A stretch of 64,000 nucleotides of DNA from Ignavibacteria bacterium UBA2360. Lineage in GTDB: Bacteria > Bacteroidota > Ignavibacteria > Tepidaquicellales > OLB5. Of the stretch, positions 43,116 through 51,681 are shown one piece after another. The translations under genes were made by a program, and so were the position numbers. The first letter of the stretch is position 1. Every line of letters starts with the position of its first letter. The notes under the pieces were generated by a model that was given only the letters and a program-made list of their open reading frames with translations, did not search any database and was not told the origin of the DNA. Where the stretch lies: NCBI GenBank assembly GCA_002344125.1, contig DDTQ01000011.1:948923-1012922 (forward strand), in the 5' to 3' direction.

Positions 43116-44717
43116 ATGAAAAAACTGTTTATTTTCTTAATGTTCACAATTGTCTTTTTGGGCAATTCACAGGTTTCACAGCAATGGGTTGCAAGATACA
43201 ATCCTTCTACAGGCGGAGCTGAAAGTGTCAGAGATATGGCAATAGATCAATCCGGAAATGTTTATGTTACCGGAAGCAGTAATGTACCGGTTACTTTCAT
43301 TGATATTCTTACCGTGAAATATAACTCCACTGGTACAGAATTGTGGAGCGCAAGACATACCGGTATTGGCGGCGGAAATAATGATTATGGAGTCAATGTT
43401 GCAGTAGATGGTTCAGGCAATGTTTTTGTTTTAGGTACAAGTTTCGGAGGTCCTAGTCTTGGGCTGGATATGCTTGTCTTAAAATATTCTGCAGCGGGCA
43501 CGTTATTGTGGGAGTACCGTTTTACCGGACCGGATGGACTTGATGACGAGGCTTATAAACTTATCCTTGATGCTTCAAGCAATGTTTATGTTTGCGGTAC
43601 AAGCATGGGCAGCGTTACTCAAAAGGACTTTGCAGTGTTTAAACTGAATTCATCAGGCGCAACTCAATGGTCAAAAAGATATAGTCATACCAATAGTGAA
43701 GAATACCCGGTTGATATCAAAATAACACAATCCGGAGATGTTTATGTTACAGGGTACGCTTTTGTTTCAGGAAACGCATCGGATTTCCTTACTGTTAAAT
43801 ACAATTCATCTGGTACGCAGCAATGGGTATTTCCTTTTAACATTGGCGGTGAAGAAACAGGGCTTAGCCTTGCGCTTGATGCTTCAGGGAATGCATATAT
43901 TGGTGGTTATACGAATGCTTACGGAACAGGAAATGATTGCTTTGTGTATTCAGTAAGTAGCGCAGGCAGTTTTAGGTGGATGCAGCGTTATACCGGACCC
44001 GGTAACGCTGATGATAAAGTAAACTGTATTTATATTGATCAGTCGGGTAACATATTTGCGGCCGGTAATACTACACAGGGAGCAAGCGGTAATGATGTCT
44101 TTGCAGCATGCTATAATTCAAACGGCACTCAGTTATGGCTGAATACATTAAATGTTGGCGGCAATGAAATTATTTATTCGGTTGCCGGGGATTTATCATC
44201 TAATATCTATCTGGCGGGAAAAACTAATGCTTATGGTAACAGCGATGATTACCTAACAATATCCTATAATTCATCCGGTAGTTTCAGATGGATGACTTCT
44301 TACAATTACAGCGGTACTCAAAATGACGCAGCTATTAAGGTTTTACCTGATAATTCCGGTAATGTATATGTTACCGGAACAAGTTTTGATGATTATGCTA
44401 CAATTATGTATACACCGCTCACCGGTTTAGGCCAACCAGGAAGTTTGATCCCCGATGAATATAACCTATCACAAAATTATCCCAACCCGTTTAATCCGGA
44501 AACCAATATTTGCTTCAGTCTTCCCGTAAGCGGTATAGTGAGGCTTGCAGTTTATGATATTTCGGGAAAAGAAATATCAGTGCCTGTTAATGACTATTTA
44601 ACCGCGGGAGTTTATAACTACCGCTTTAACGCTTCGGGGCTTTCAAGCGGCGTATATTTTTACAGATTTTCAACCGGAAATTATACTGAAACCAAAAAAA
44701 TGATGCTTTTAAAATGA
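43116..44717 (+). CDS. T9SS-secreted SBBP-type beta-propeller protein, module 2
   Basis: A 533-aa exported protein (signal peptide to 'GNSQVSQ'). At least eight repeats of about 50 aa have the SBBP pattern '(D.)SGN.Y(V/I)(T/A)G.......D.....Y...G...W...Y'. The C-terminal Por sorting domain is 'LSQNYPNPFNPETNICFSLP', 'YDISGKE' and 'GVYFYRFSTGNYTETKKMMLLK'. The start has AAAGGAG 9 bp upstream. SBBP propellers typically bind surface or extracellular ligands; specificity unknown. Confidence 0.87.
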   Translation: MKKLFIFLMFTIVFLGNSQVSQQWVARYNPSTGGAESVRDMAIDQSGNVYVTGSSNVPVTFIDILTVKYNSTGTELWSARHTGIGGGNNDYGVNVAVDGSGNVFVLGTSFGGPSLGLDMLVLKYSAAGTLLWEYRFTGPDGLDDEAYKLILDASSNVYVCGTSMGSVTQKDFAVFKLNSSGATQWSKRYSHTNSEEYPVDIKITQSGDVYVTGYAFVSGNASDFLTVKYNSSGTQQWVFPFNIGGEETGLSLALDASGNAYIGGYTNAYGTGNDCFVYSVSSAGSFRWMQRYTGPGNADDKVNCIYIDQSGNIFAAGNTTQGASGNDVFAACYNSNGTQLWLNTLNVGGNEIIYSVAGDLSSNIYLAGKTNAYGNSDDYLTISYNSSGSFRWMTSYNYSGTQNDAAIKVLPDNSGNVYVTGTSFDDYATIMYTPLTGLGQPGSLIPDEYNLSQNYPNPFNPETNICFSLPVSGIVRLAVYDISGKEISVPVNDYLTAGVYNYRFNASGLSSGVYFYRFSTGNYTETKKMMLLK

Positions 44718-44814
44718 TTTATCCTGAATATTAGAACTAAAATTAGTTTTGGTTATCAAAAAAATTACAATAAAGCTGTTTAACAATTCTGTGGTCTAGA
44801 GCAACTACAATAAA

Positions 44815-44846
44815 AAAAGCCGGTAAGGAAATCCTTGCCGGCTTCA
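44815..44846. terminator. Hairpin terminator between convergent genes
   Basis: AAGCCGGTAAGGA / TCCTTGCCGGCTT with an AA-rich loop. T-run on the minus strand: terminates the CBS gene. Confidence 0.8.
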
Positions 44847-44862
44847 ATGTATTCATAAAAAA

Positions 44863-45294
44863 TTACTTATAGTAATATATATACGAATTCAGATTTTCTA
44901 TTTCCTGTTTCTTTTCTTCCGCATCTTCGGCCATCAGGTCTCGCATAGATACAACACCTATCAGCTTTTCACCGTCTCTTACAGGCATATGCCTTATGTT
45001 TTCCTGTTTCATTATATTGATACAGTCATTGTAAGAATCATGCGCTTCCATAAGTATCACGCCCTTTGTCATTACCTCATCTATTTTTGTTTCTTCCATG
45101 TTTAGCCTTTTTGCGGCACACCGGGTCATCAGGTCACGCTCAGAAAAGATGCCTTTAAGTTTTCCCCCGTCATCCAGTACAGGAACAGCGCCAACATTGT
45201 TTTTAGACATTTCTCCAACAACTTCATAAATTGTCATACCTGTATTAACATAATGCATAGGTTTGTGATTGCAGATATCGCGAAGTGATTTCAT
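44863..45294 (-). CDS. Two-CBS-domain protein
   Basis: A 143-aa protein composed of two CBS motifs: 'TGMTIYEVVGEMSKNNVGAVPVLDDGGKLKGIFSERDLM' and 'AHDSYNDCINIMKQENIRHMPVRDGEKLIGVVSMRDLM'. CBS pairs bind adenosine nucleotides and usually report energy state to a partner. There is no attached catalytic domain, and it interrupts the regulator modules without sharing their arrangement. A GTGTTAGCT repeat lies upstream (45321, 45362). Confidence 0.9.
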   Translation of the reverse strand: MKSLRDICNHKPMHYVNTGMTIYEVVGEMSKNNVGAVPVLDDGGKLKGIFSERDLMTRCAAKRLNMEETKIDEVMTKGVILMEAHDSYNDCINIMKQENIRHMPVRDGEKLIGVVSMRDLMAEDAEEKKQEIENLNSYIYYYK

Positions 45295-45501
45295 GGTTGG
45301 TGCTCCTTTCAGGCCGGTTTGTGTTAGCTAACCCGGAAAAAAAGTTATCTGAATAGATGTAGTGTTAGCTTAAAATAACATTTATTCCCGCTTAATGCAA
45401 CTTTAAATATTAAACATACTATAATAGTGCGCGGTTTCGGGGCTAAAATTGAAGAAAAAATGGCGCTTTTTTCAGGTAAACCGGAAAAATTAATGGCTAA
45501 G

Positions 45502-46941
45502 CTATTTTTTAAGCAGTTCATTCATTTTTTCAAGTACCCAGGTTCTGGAGTTGAATCCAGGGGTTTTCTGTGCATTCCGGTAAACATTCTCGGGAAGTTG
45601 TGTTTCCTTTGCCTTTGTCTTCAGAAGTATTCTGCTGAACTTAACAAAATCAGGGATCGATCTTTTGACCTGGGAGGTTAATTCCTTGTTCTGGTACATG
45701 AACATACGCAGCGCATCTATGGCGGATTCCGCTTCATCAAAATATCCGAGTTCATAATAACACTTTATATAGGTCGATCTTATCAACAGTTTTGTCATTA
45801 CATTATCAAATCTGGCTTTACTCAGTAAATCCAGGCATCTTTCATATTCTCCTTTCCCGAAAAGGCAGGATGCCATCAATACAAAATACATGTTCTCTCT
45901 GTTTGTAGGTTCTATCTTTCCTTTGTAGCCATTCAGAAAATTTTCTGCCCATTCAAAATCCTTCGATATAATTGCCTGCATTGCGATATTATGATAGTTG
46001 CTTGCGATTACGTAACCGGAATCATCTTTCGGTATAAGATCCTTGGCAACAAAGATCTTATTGATACCGTGAAGCTCCCGGTTCACAGGCTTGGTTTGTA
46101 CTGTGTTGGTGAAAATAAATGAAGCAAAAAGCATTATCCAGCAGGTATATTGATCTTTTAATTTCAGGGTATCCAGATTTTCGAAAACAAGCTCCTTTAG
46201 CCTGTTTCTGTATTCACCCTCAGGGTCATCAAGTTTACTTAACATACCGTAATAGAAAATTGCTGTGATTGCGTAATATTCTGAACCACTATCTCTCATA
46301 TTCTTTATGTATCTTTCAAAATCGAAATATTCCAAAAAACCATTGAATAGTTCGGTCTTATCTTCAGATCTGTGTACGTGCTTAAATACGATGTAATCAT
46401 TTGCTATCCTGAGCAGGGAAAGCAGGTAATAATTTACTGCGCATTCTCCGCGCTTCACAGAGTTTTCAAGTTTAACCCTGTAGCTCTCTGTACCGGGCGC
46501 TACTGCTTCACCGGTTTCTAGATACTCGTAATATTTCTTAAGATATTCTACCGAATATGTTTCATTCTCCAGTTCTTTGATGCCTGCTCTCAGCACATTT
46601 CTTGCGCGAAGCGCATAACCCTTTTTTGCGAACTCATTTGCCAGTGAAATATTGCTGAATACTCTTTCCTTTTCGATGCCAAGTTGAGTCAGAAATCTTT
46701 CCAGCAGCTCTCCTGTTCTGCTTAAAAGATTTCTTGTAACCTGCCTGTTGAACTTTCCGCTTCTGTAAACGCTGCTGTAAATTTCTTCTTCACTTAAAGG
46801 AATTTCAGGATATTTTTTAAACAAACCTTCTGCAAGCATAGCAATATCCTTCCGTTTATTGAAAAACGGAGAGTTTGCAAATTCAACGAACCTCTTGAGC
46901 TCTCCCCGGGAAAGTGACATTAATAATCTGATTTGCTTCAT
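45502..46941 (-). CDS. Paralog family of about 480 aa, copy 4 (putative helical regulator)
   Basis: A 479-aa helical protein. Its N-terminus 'LSRGELKRFVEFANSPFFNKRKDIAMLAEGLFKKYPEIPLSEEEIYSSVYRSGKFNRQVTRNLLSRTGELLERFLTQLGIE' shows the family pattern most completely (in three pieces): an amphipathic helix, the SPFFN turn, then a helix-turn-helix-like segment whose second helix is strongly basic. TPR-like helices fill the rest. The sequence contains neither signal nor membrane segments. It is divergent from the 47289-49867 operon and carries ATGATTATTTT 7 bp from its start. Confidence 0.75.
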   Translation of the reverse strand: MKQIRLLMSLSRGELKRFVEFANSPFFNKRKDIAMLAEGLFKKYPEIPLSEEEIYSSVYRSGKFNRQVTRNLLSRTGELLERFLTQLGIEKERVFSNISLANEFAKKGYALRARNVLRAGIKELENETYSVEYLKKYYEYLETGEAVAPGTESYRVKLENSVKRGECAVNYYLLSLLRIANDYIVFKHVHRSEDKTELFNGFLEYFDFERYIKNMRDSGSEYYAITAIFYYGMLSKLDDPEGEYRNRLKELVFENLDTLKLKDQYTCWIMLFASFIFTNTVQTKPVNRELHGINKIFVAKDLIPKDDSGYVIASNYHNIAMQAIISKDFEWAENFLNGYKGKIEPTNRENMYFVLMASCLFGKGEYERCLDLLSKARFDNVMTKLLIRSTYIKCYYELGYFDEAESAIDALRMFMYQNKELTSQVKRSIPDFVKFSRILLKTKAKETQLPENVYRNAQKTPGFNSRTWVLEKMNELLKK

Positions 46942-47093
46942 ATACAGATGATTATTTTTAGTTGCCTAAAAATGCATAAATATGTATAAAATTACAATGT
47001 TTATCGAGAATCTTTATAATCAAATGATTATTTTATTGAGATTTTCTCTTCGTTTCGCAGCCCTCGCTAAAATTATCTTTGTATCAGTTAGCG
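46942..47093. promoter_or_regulatory. Divergent control region, module 3: direct repeats and promoter
   Basis: ATGATTATTTT at 46948-46958 and 47024-47034 (76 bp apart, 11/11). The plus-strand -7 box TATCTTTG (47074-47081) starts 49 bp after the TGATT of the second copy, with a CTTCG -33-like element 21 bp further upstream. The layout is identical to that of module 2. Confidence 0.65.
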
Positions 47094-47288
47094 TGAAAGT
47101 TCAAATTTAAAAGTTTATTGCCGCCTCGCAAAACAAATATCAGGCCTTCGTCCGGCTCCGCAAAGGACCGGTTCTCCCGCAAGGATAAACTTACGGTTTA
47201 CTTTGCGCTAACTAAGGATGAAACCCGTTTTCAATTCTGAAGCGGGTTAACATCCTGAAAAATTTTAAATCAAAATAATATAAAAGAA
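47087..47288 (+). ncRNA. Candidate structured 5' leader, module 3
   Basis: GTTAGCG (47087-47093) pairs with CGCTAAC (47206-47212). AAGTTTAT and ATAAACTT can pair inside, and AGGATGAAACCCG / CGGGTTAACATCCT makes the following hairpin. The ATG at 47289 lies 35-40 bp beyond. Confidence 0.5.
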
Positions 47289-47729
47289 ATGAGAACAAGA
47301 TTTGCAGTAATATTCTTCTGCGTTTTAATTTCATCACAGTTTGTTTACAGTCAGGGTGTTTTTACTTTCTGTAAGAATGTGGACGATAACGTATATCCCG
47401 TTGAACCCGTTTCCGAAATTTCTGCCGGTGAAACAGTTTACTTTCACTTCAGCAATGAAATTGCAGTCGGAATTGAAGGCGGCAATAATATCACTGTTGG
47501 ATGGGTGATACATTCTGTTGGTGAGGATGGAACTGACAGTGGTTTCATTAACGAGTACTTTACTTATTTCGAGCCGGGCAACAGAAGGTTCTGTACCACC
47601 GAGCCATTTTGCTTTCCCGCACCGGGTATTTACAGGGTGTACGCGATCAATTGGGATGACCGCCAGTTGAATTACCACCCGGGGAATTTTACAAAGTACT
47701 ACGCAAAGAACGAAATCACGGTAAAATAG
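47289..47729 (+). CDS. Small secreted 'C-VDDN' protein, copy 2
   Basis: A 146-aa paralog of 40801-41238 (shared motifs given there): signal peptide to 'VYSQG', then 'FCKNVDDNVYPVEPVS', 'RRFCTTEPFC', 'PGIYRVYAINWDD', 'GNFTKYYAKNE'. A third Cys ('PFC') is extra. In this module it is the first gene after the leader, ahead of the T9SS gene, whereas in module 1 it follows it. Function unknown. Confidence 0.7.
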   Translation: MRTRFAVIFFCVLISSQFVYSQGVFTFCKNVDDNVYPVEPVSEISAGETVYFHFSNEIAVGIEGGNNITVGWVIHSVGEDGTDSGFINEYFTYFEPGNRRFCTTEPFCFPAPGIYRVYAINWDDRQLNYHPGNFTKYYAKNEITVK

Positions 47730-47788
47730 AAATAATCGTTTGATCATAATAATTCATTTCAAAAAATAGTTAGCAGGGAGAAAACAAA

Positions 47789-49867
47789 ATGAGAGCAGCA
47801 ATTTTTATAGCAGTTTTGATAATATTCGCAGGGGCAGCCTTTTCACAGAGTGAAACTGCGAAGATATGGACAAAGACTTACAACAGCGGTTTAAAGGATG
47901 TGGTAGTAAAAACAGCATCAGATAACAGCGGCAATGTATATGCCGCAGGATACAAAAGCCAAACCGGTTCAGCTGATGATTCAACAGCAAGAATGATCCT
48001 TATAAAGTACAGCCCGCAGGGCGAATTGCTTTGGGCTAAAACATTTCAAAGCGCGCTGGGAAGAAGGACAGTTGCCGCAGGCCTCTCCGTGGATGACTCA
48101 GGCTACGCGGTTGTTTGCGGATATGCTGATACAAATTCATACAATTTCAAAAGAGCAATGGTTGTTAAGTTTGATCCACAGGGTGAAACTGTATGGGCTC
48201 GCTATAACGGTTTCTATGTGCATTCCTGGATCTATCATGATGTTAAAACCGGTATCGATGGCAGCGTCTATCTTTCGTATGAACTTGTAATAACATTCCC
48301 AATGCCCGGGAAAACGTGCTCGGTTGTAAAATACAGCAGCAGCGGAAATTTTGAATGGGCATCTCAAAGTGTTATAAACTGCACAAATCCGCTTGTTGCA
48401 GTAAATTCATTTGGAAGCGTTTTTTTAGGCAGCGTTACTACAACGGGAGGCGCTGATATTAAGGTCACTAATTTTGATAACACAGGTACCCAACAATGGT
48501 CCTCAACTTATAACAGTCCTAACGGCGGAGCTGATACTCTTATAGGCTTAGCCACCGACCCCGTAACCGGTGATGTTTTTGCATTTGGCAGCGCAAGGCT
48601 TACTTCAAACAGCATCATAGAAATTCAGACCATGAAGTTTTCAAGCGGACTTGGTCAAATGATTTGGGTCAAAAGAACCAGCGGCAATGCGCCAGATGCT
48701 TTTAATAAGATATACGATTACGATATCTCCCCGGCAGGTGATGTTTATATTTGCGGCCAGTTCACCAATATTAACACCGGTCTTGATGGCTTTCTGATCA
48801 GGTATAATCCCGGAGGGAATGAACTTTACAGAAAGATTTACAATTATAAAGGCGGCGCCACCCAGGAAGGCATTTACTCGCTTGATGCCGGAGATCTGAA
48901 TGAACCAATAATTGCCGGCAGCCGCAACAACCTTCAGCAGACGTTTGTACATAAATACAGCACATCCGGTGGATTGACATGGAAGTATGAATATAATGAT
49001 TCCCTCAGCCAGTTCTCTGAAGTTCCTGCAGGAGTAAAAAGAGGGGAGGGAAGCAGTTTGTATGTTATAAACAGCTACACAACAGCTTCGCTGGCTGATA
49101 TAAACGTTACAAAGTTTGATAACATTGCGGTGAATTATATGACCCTTTGCAGAAGTGTAAATATTCCAACTGTACCCGGCGGCAATGTGTACGATACAAT
49201 ATCCGTTAATACCGGAACCAGCAATCTGGTTAGACTTGAAGTTGTAATTGATTCCCTCCCGCACACAGACCCTAAGGACTTAACTATAAAACTGCGGACA
49301 CCGCATAACACAGAAATTGAACTTTTTAGAAATTCCGGACTTTCAGTACCATCAACAGGGCTGTTTGGTACAGTATTCAGTGATACTGCCCAAACGCCAA
49401 TTGATTCAGGTTCTGTTACTTACACCGGTTATTTTTTACCTTATCAGGTTCTCGAGCCGCTCAATTCATATTCACCTGATGGCCAATGGGTACTGGTAAT
49501 TAGTAACTCAAATCCCGGTGATACAGGAACTCTCAAAAAATGGTGTTTGAAGTTCGCATACGAATCACCTGTTGGAATACAGACTATAGGCGATCAACTG
49601 CCGGAGAAGTTCAGCTTACATCAGAACTACCCGAATCCGTTCAATCCGGTAACTAACATAAAATTCTCAATCCCGAAGAGCGGGAATGTTTCTCTTAAAG
49701 TGTACGATATATTGGGTAGAGAAGTAGCAGAACTTGTGGATGAATTCAAGCCGCAGGGGAACTACCTCGTGGACTTTAATGCGTCCTTCCTGTCCTCTGG
49801 TGTATATTTTTACAGGCTTGAAACATCAGAATTCACAGAAGTGAAAAAAATGGTATTAGTAAAATAA
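47789..49867 (+). CDS. T9SS-secreted propeller protein with P-domain, module 3
   Basis: A 692-aa exported protein with AGGGAG 9 bp before the ATG and a signal peptide (to 'AFSQ'). SBBP-type repeats ('SGNVYAAGYKSQTG', 'GDVYICGQFTN', 'LSQFSEVPAG') fill about 25-430. A proprotein-convertase P-type beta domain follows at about 445-600 ('SVNIPTVPGGNVYDTISVN', 'LTIKLRTPHNTEIELFRNSG', 'GQWVLVISNSNPGDTGTLKKWCLKF'). The Por sorting domain completes it ('LHQNYPNPFNPVTNIKFSIP', 'GVYFYRLETSEFTEVKKMVLVK'). It is a surface-anchored or released glycan/protein-binding protein by analogy. Confidence 0.87.
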   Translation: MRAAIFIAVLIIFAGAAFSQSETAKIWTKTYNSGLKDVVVKTASDNSGNVYAAGYKSQTGSADDSTARMILIKYSPQGELLWAKTFQSALGRRTVAAGLSVDDSGYAVVCGYADTNSYNFKRAMVVKFDPQGETVWARYNGFYVHSWIYHDVKTGIDGSVYLSYELVITFPMPGKTCSVVKYSSSGNFEWASQSVINCTNPLVAVNSFGSVFLGSVTTTGGADIKVTNFDNTGTQQWSSTYNSPNGGADTLIGLATDPVTGDVFAFGSARLTSNSIIEIQTMKFSSGLGQMIWVKRTSGNAPDAFNKIYDYDISPAGDVYICGQFTNINTGLDGFLIRYNPGGNELYRKIYNYKGGATQEGIYSLDAGDLNEPIIAGSRNNLQQTFVHKYSTSGGLTWKYEYNDSLSQFSEVPAGVKRGEGSSLYVINSYTTASLADINVTKFDNIAVNYMTLCRSVNIPTVPGGNVYDTISVNTGTSNLVRLEVVIDSLPHTDPKDLTIKLRTPHNTEIELFRNSGLSVPSTGLFGTVFSDTAQTPIDSGSVTYTGYFLPYQVLEPLNSYSPDGQWVLVISNSNPGDTGTLKKWCLKFAYESPVGIQTIGDQLPEKFSLHQNYPNPFNPVTNIKFSIPKSGNVSLKVYDILGREVAELVDEFKPQGNYLVDFNASFLSSGVYFYRLETSEFTEVKKMVLVK

Positions 49868-49884
49868 AAATAAAGTATAAGAAA

Positions 49885-50064
49885 ATGGAAAACAAAAGAT
49901 CATTTACTCAATCCTGGGTTTTTACAATCTTGCTAATTCTTGCAGTTTGCTTTGTGTTAGGTATTATCAGTGAATTACTGGGCATTGGTTTCAGCGGTGC
50001 AGCAATTGGAGTGGTTATAGGGGTTATAATAGTTTTCAGGAAATCCAGATCCGTTCAATCATAA
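49885..50064 (+). CDS. 59-aa two-helix membrane protein
   Basis: A short gene 17 bp after the T9SS gene. The product has a basic N-terminus (MENKRSFTQSW), two hydrophobic segments (about 12-32 and 38-52, with Gly-rich packing 'GFSGAAIGVVIGVII') and a basic tail (FRKSRSVQS). No ribosome binding site stands out. Its start is inferred by the clean frame and position. No family recognised. Confidence 0.55.
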   Translation: MENKRSFTQSWVFTILLILAVCFVLGIISELLGIGFSGAAIGVVIGVIIVFRKSRSVQS

Positions 50065-50129
50065 TCAGCAGCGTCAAATTCCCCCAACAACAGCAAAAGG
50101 GCAATTGGAGTTTGTCTCAAAATTCTGTT

Positions 50130-50153
50130 AACCCCGGCTTTTAAGCCGGGGTT
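50130..50153 (+). terminator. Strong terminator of module 3
   Basis: AACCCCGGCTT and AAGCCGGGGTT form a perfect 11-bp stem with a TT loop, followed by T-rich DNA. Confidence 0.75.
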
Positions 50154-50208
50154 ATTGCTTGTTCAGACTTAAATAGGGTTTTAGCTCAGTCTGAATTACC
50201 CTTTTTGC

Positions 50209-50424
50209 TTAATCCGGTAGTTCTTCGCAATAGTAATTCATACCTTCAAGAACACTTTCTATCTGCCTGGGTGAAATACCCGCAGATTCTACCCGCAATA
50301 TATTATCGGTGTCATCAAGATCAAAATTCCATTTATATATTCCGCTCAATGAATTCAAATGCGGAGCTACTTCTCCTATGTGAACCGGATCTTTGACCCC
50401 TGTTCTGAAAACCAGTATTTCCAT
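50209..50424 (-). CDS. HMA-fold protein without the CxxC metal site
   Basis: A 71-aa protein with the beta-alpha-beta-beta-alpha-beta pattern of heavy-metal-associated domains ('EILVFRTGVKDPVHIGEVAPHLNSLSGIYKWNFDLDDTDNILRVESAGISPRQIESVLEGM'). The metal-binding CxxC loop is replaced by 'TGVKDP'. Such CxxC-less HMA-like proteins occur in FCB genomes; their role is unsettled. It is monocistronic. Confidence 0.7.
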   Translation of the reverse strand: MEILVFRTGVKDPVHIGEVAPHLNSLSGIYKWNFDLDDTDNILRVESAGISPRQIESVLEGMNYYCEELPD

Positions 50425-50465
50425 TGCTGAACTAATCTTAGTTATGACTTTTTGATATATTCACT

Positions 50466-50864
50466 TTATTTATTGCGGGGTTCTTCCTTTGCCTCAGCTT
50501 TTGCCGCTTCTGATTCGCCGCAATCATCACTATATGTAAATATAAACCTGCTCTTGCATTTTTTATTGAAATTCTCTTTTTCCTCGGGTGTCATGGCCTC
50601 ATATTTAGCGCGAAGTTTCTGCTTCCATACTTCATCCGTGTACCGGTGGTTTGTTCTTCTGCCCAGGCCTCTGCCTATGGAACCGAAGAGAATCTTTGCC
50701 AGCAGCAGCAGACCCGCTGCCTGCCAGTAAGTTAATTGCGGCCCGTTGAATAGTTGAGGAATCAGCGCGTTCCATAAGAACATGACTATTGCCGATGTTA
50801 GCCCAAGTATAAGGATCAGCTTAATTATAAAAAACGGTCCTTTGAAATATTTTCTGTGTTTCAT
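50466..50864 (-). CDS. Small membrane protein, partner of the ECF sigma factor
   Basis: A 132-aa protein with two membrane segments ('FFIIKLILILGLTSAIVMFLWNALI', 'AGLLLLAKILFGSIG') and a cytosolic C-terminus rich in Glu/Lys ('EAMTPEEKENFNKKCKSRF', 'EAAKAEAKEEPRNK'). It begins 24 bp after the ECF sigma gene. A membrane protein in this place is often an anti-sigma factor or a target; the sequence does not decide between them. Confidence 0.65.
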   Translation of the reverse strand: MKHRKYFKGPFFIIKLILILGLTSAIVMFLWNALIPQLFNGPQLTYWQAAGLLLLAKILFGSIGRGLGRRTNHRYTDEVWKQKLRAKYEAMTPEEKENFNKKCKSRFIFTYSDDCGESEAAKAEAKEEPRNK

Positions 50865-50888
50865 GTTGTTACTTTAAATTTCTTTTCT

Positions 50889-51503
50889 TTAGTTTGATGT
50901 TATTTCATCGTAAAGCTCTTTTAATTCTTCGCGAAGGAAAATTTCAGCGTAGCGCTTTCTTGAAAGAAGAGTGTTGATCCCTGTGCCTGTTATTGCTGAT
51001 ATTTCCTTGAAGCTTTTGCCTTCAAATTCATGCATTATAAACACCTCCCGCTGTTTTTCAGGCAGCTGGTTAAGCAGTTCTTCCATCATTGGCCAGAATT
51101 CCTGCCTGGTATACATTACATCCTGCGGCTGTGCATCACTGTACGATACATCTTCAATTCCGTATGATGTATTCACATCCTCATCAAACAGGGATTCATT
51201 CAATTTATCCAGCGAAACAGGTTTGATCTTGCGGTACCAGTCTATTATTTTGTTTGAAGCCGCCTTAAAAAGCCATGATGCCGCTTTTTCTATGGGGTCT
51301 TCGCGCATGGTTTTTGTGAACTGGTAGAATACATCCTGCAGAATGTCTTCCGCGTCAGATTCTACAGCTACTCTGCGTTTTATAAATCCAAGGAGTCTTG
51401 GTCTCTCTTTTTCTATTACTTCCTTCAAGAGGGAGTTTTGTCTTTCAAGATTTTCTTTCAATGTAAGATCTTTACTTAGCTCCCCTGAAACTGCAATTTC
51501 CAT
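50889..51503 (-). CDS. ECF-family RNA polymerase sigma factor
   Basis: The 204-aa protein has sigma region 2 ('VAVESDAEDILQDVFYQFTKTM', '-ASWLFKAASNKIIDWYRK', the -10 recognition helix) and region 4 ('LNQLPEKQREVFIMHEFEGKSFKEISAITGTGINTLLSRKRYAEIFLREEL', the -35 helix-turn-helix). It has no extra domain and would be held by a membrane partner. The site-2 protease gene is divergent 178 bp away, which fits an ECF system released by regulated proteolysis (inference). Confidence 0.9.
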   Translation of the reverse strand: MEIAVSGELSKDLTLKENLERQNSLLKEVIEKERPRLLGFIKRRVAVESDAEDILQDVFYQFTKTMREDPIEKAASWLFKAASNKIIDWYRKIKPVSLDKLNESLFDEDVNTSYGIEDVSYSDAQPQDVMYTRQEFWPMMEELLNQLPEKQREVFIMHEFEGKSFKEISAITGTGINTLLSRKRYAEIFLREELKELYDEITSN

Positions 51504-51681
51504 TTACCGGTTCTGTTTCTGAATTTAACACTTATTGCTTCTTTTTAGTTAGACGGGCATCAAAAAAACTTATTTTATTGTTGTTCGGAATTCCCCGTAA
51601 ATCTCTCAAATCCAAGAAATATTATTTCCTTTTTAATAATGCTTAAACAAACTTAAATTTGTACCAAACTATTGATTTATT

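Noticed and set aside
48641..49264. A 207-aa minus-strand open frame
   Set aside because: Shadow of the T9SS propeller gene on the plus strand, with unlikely composition.
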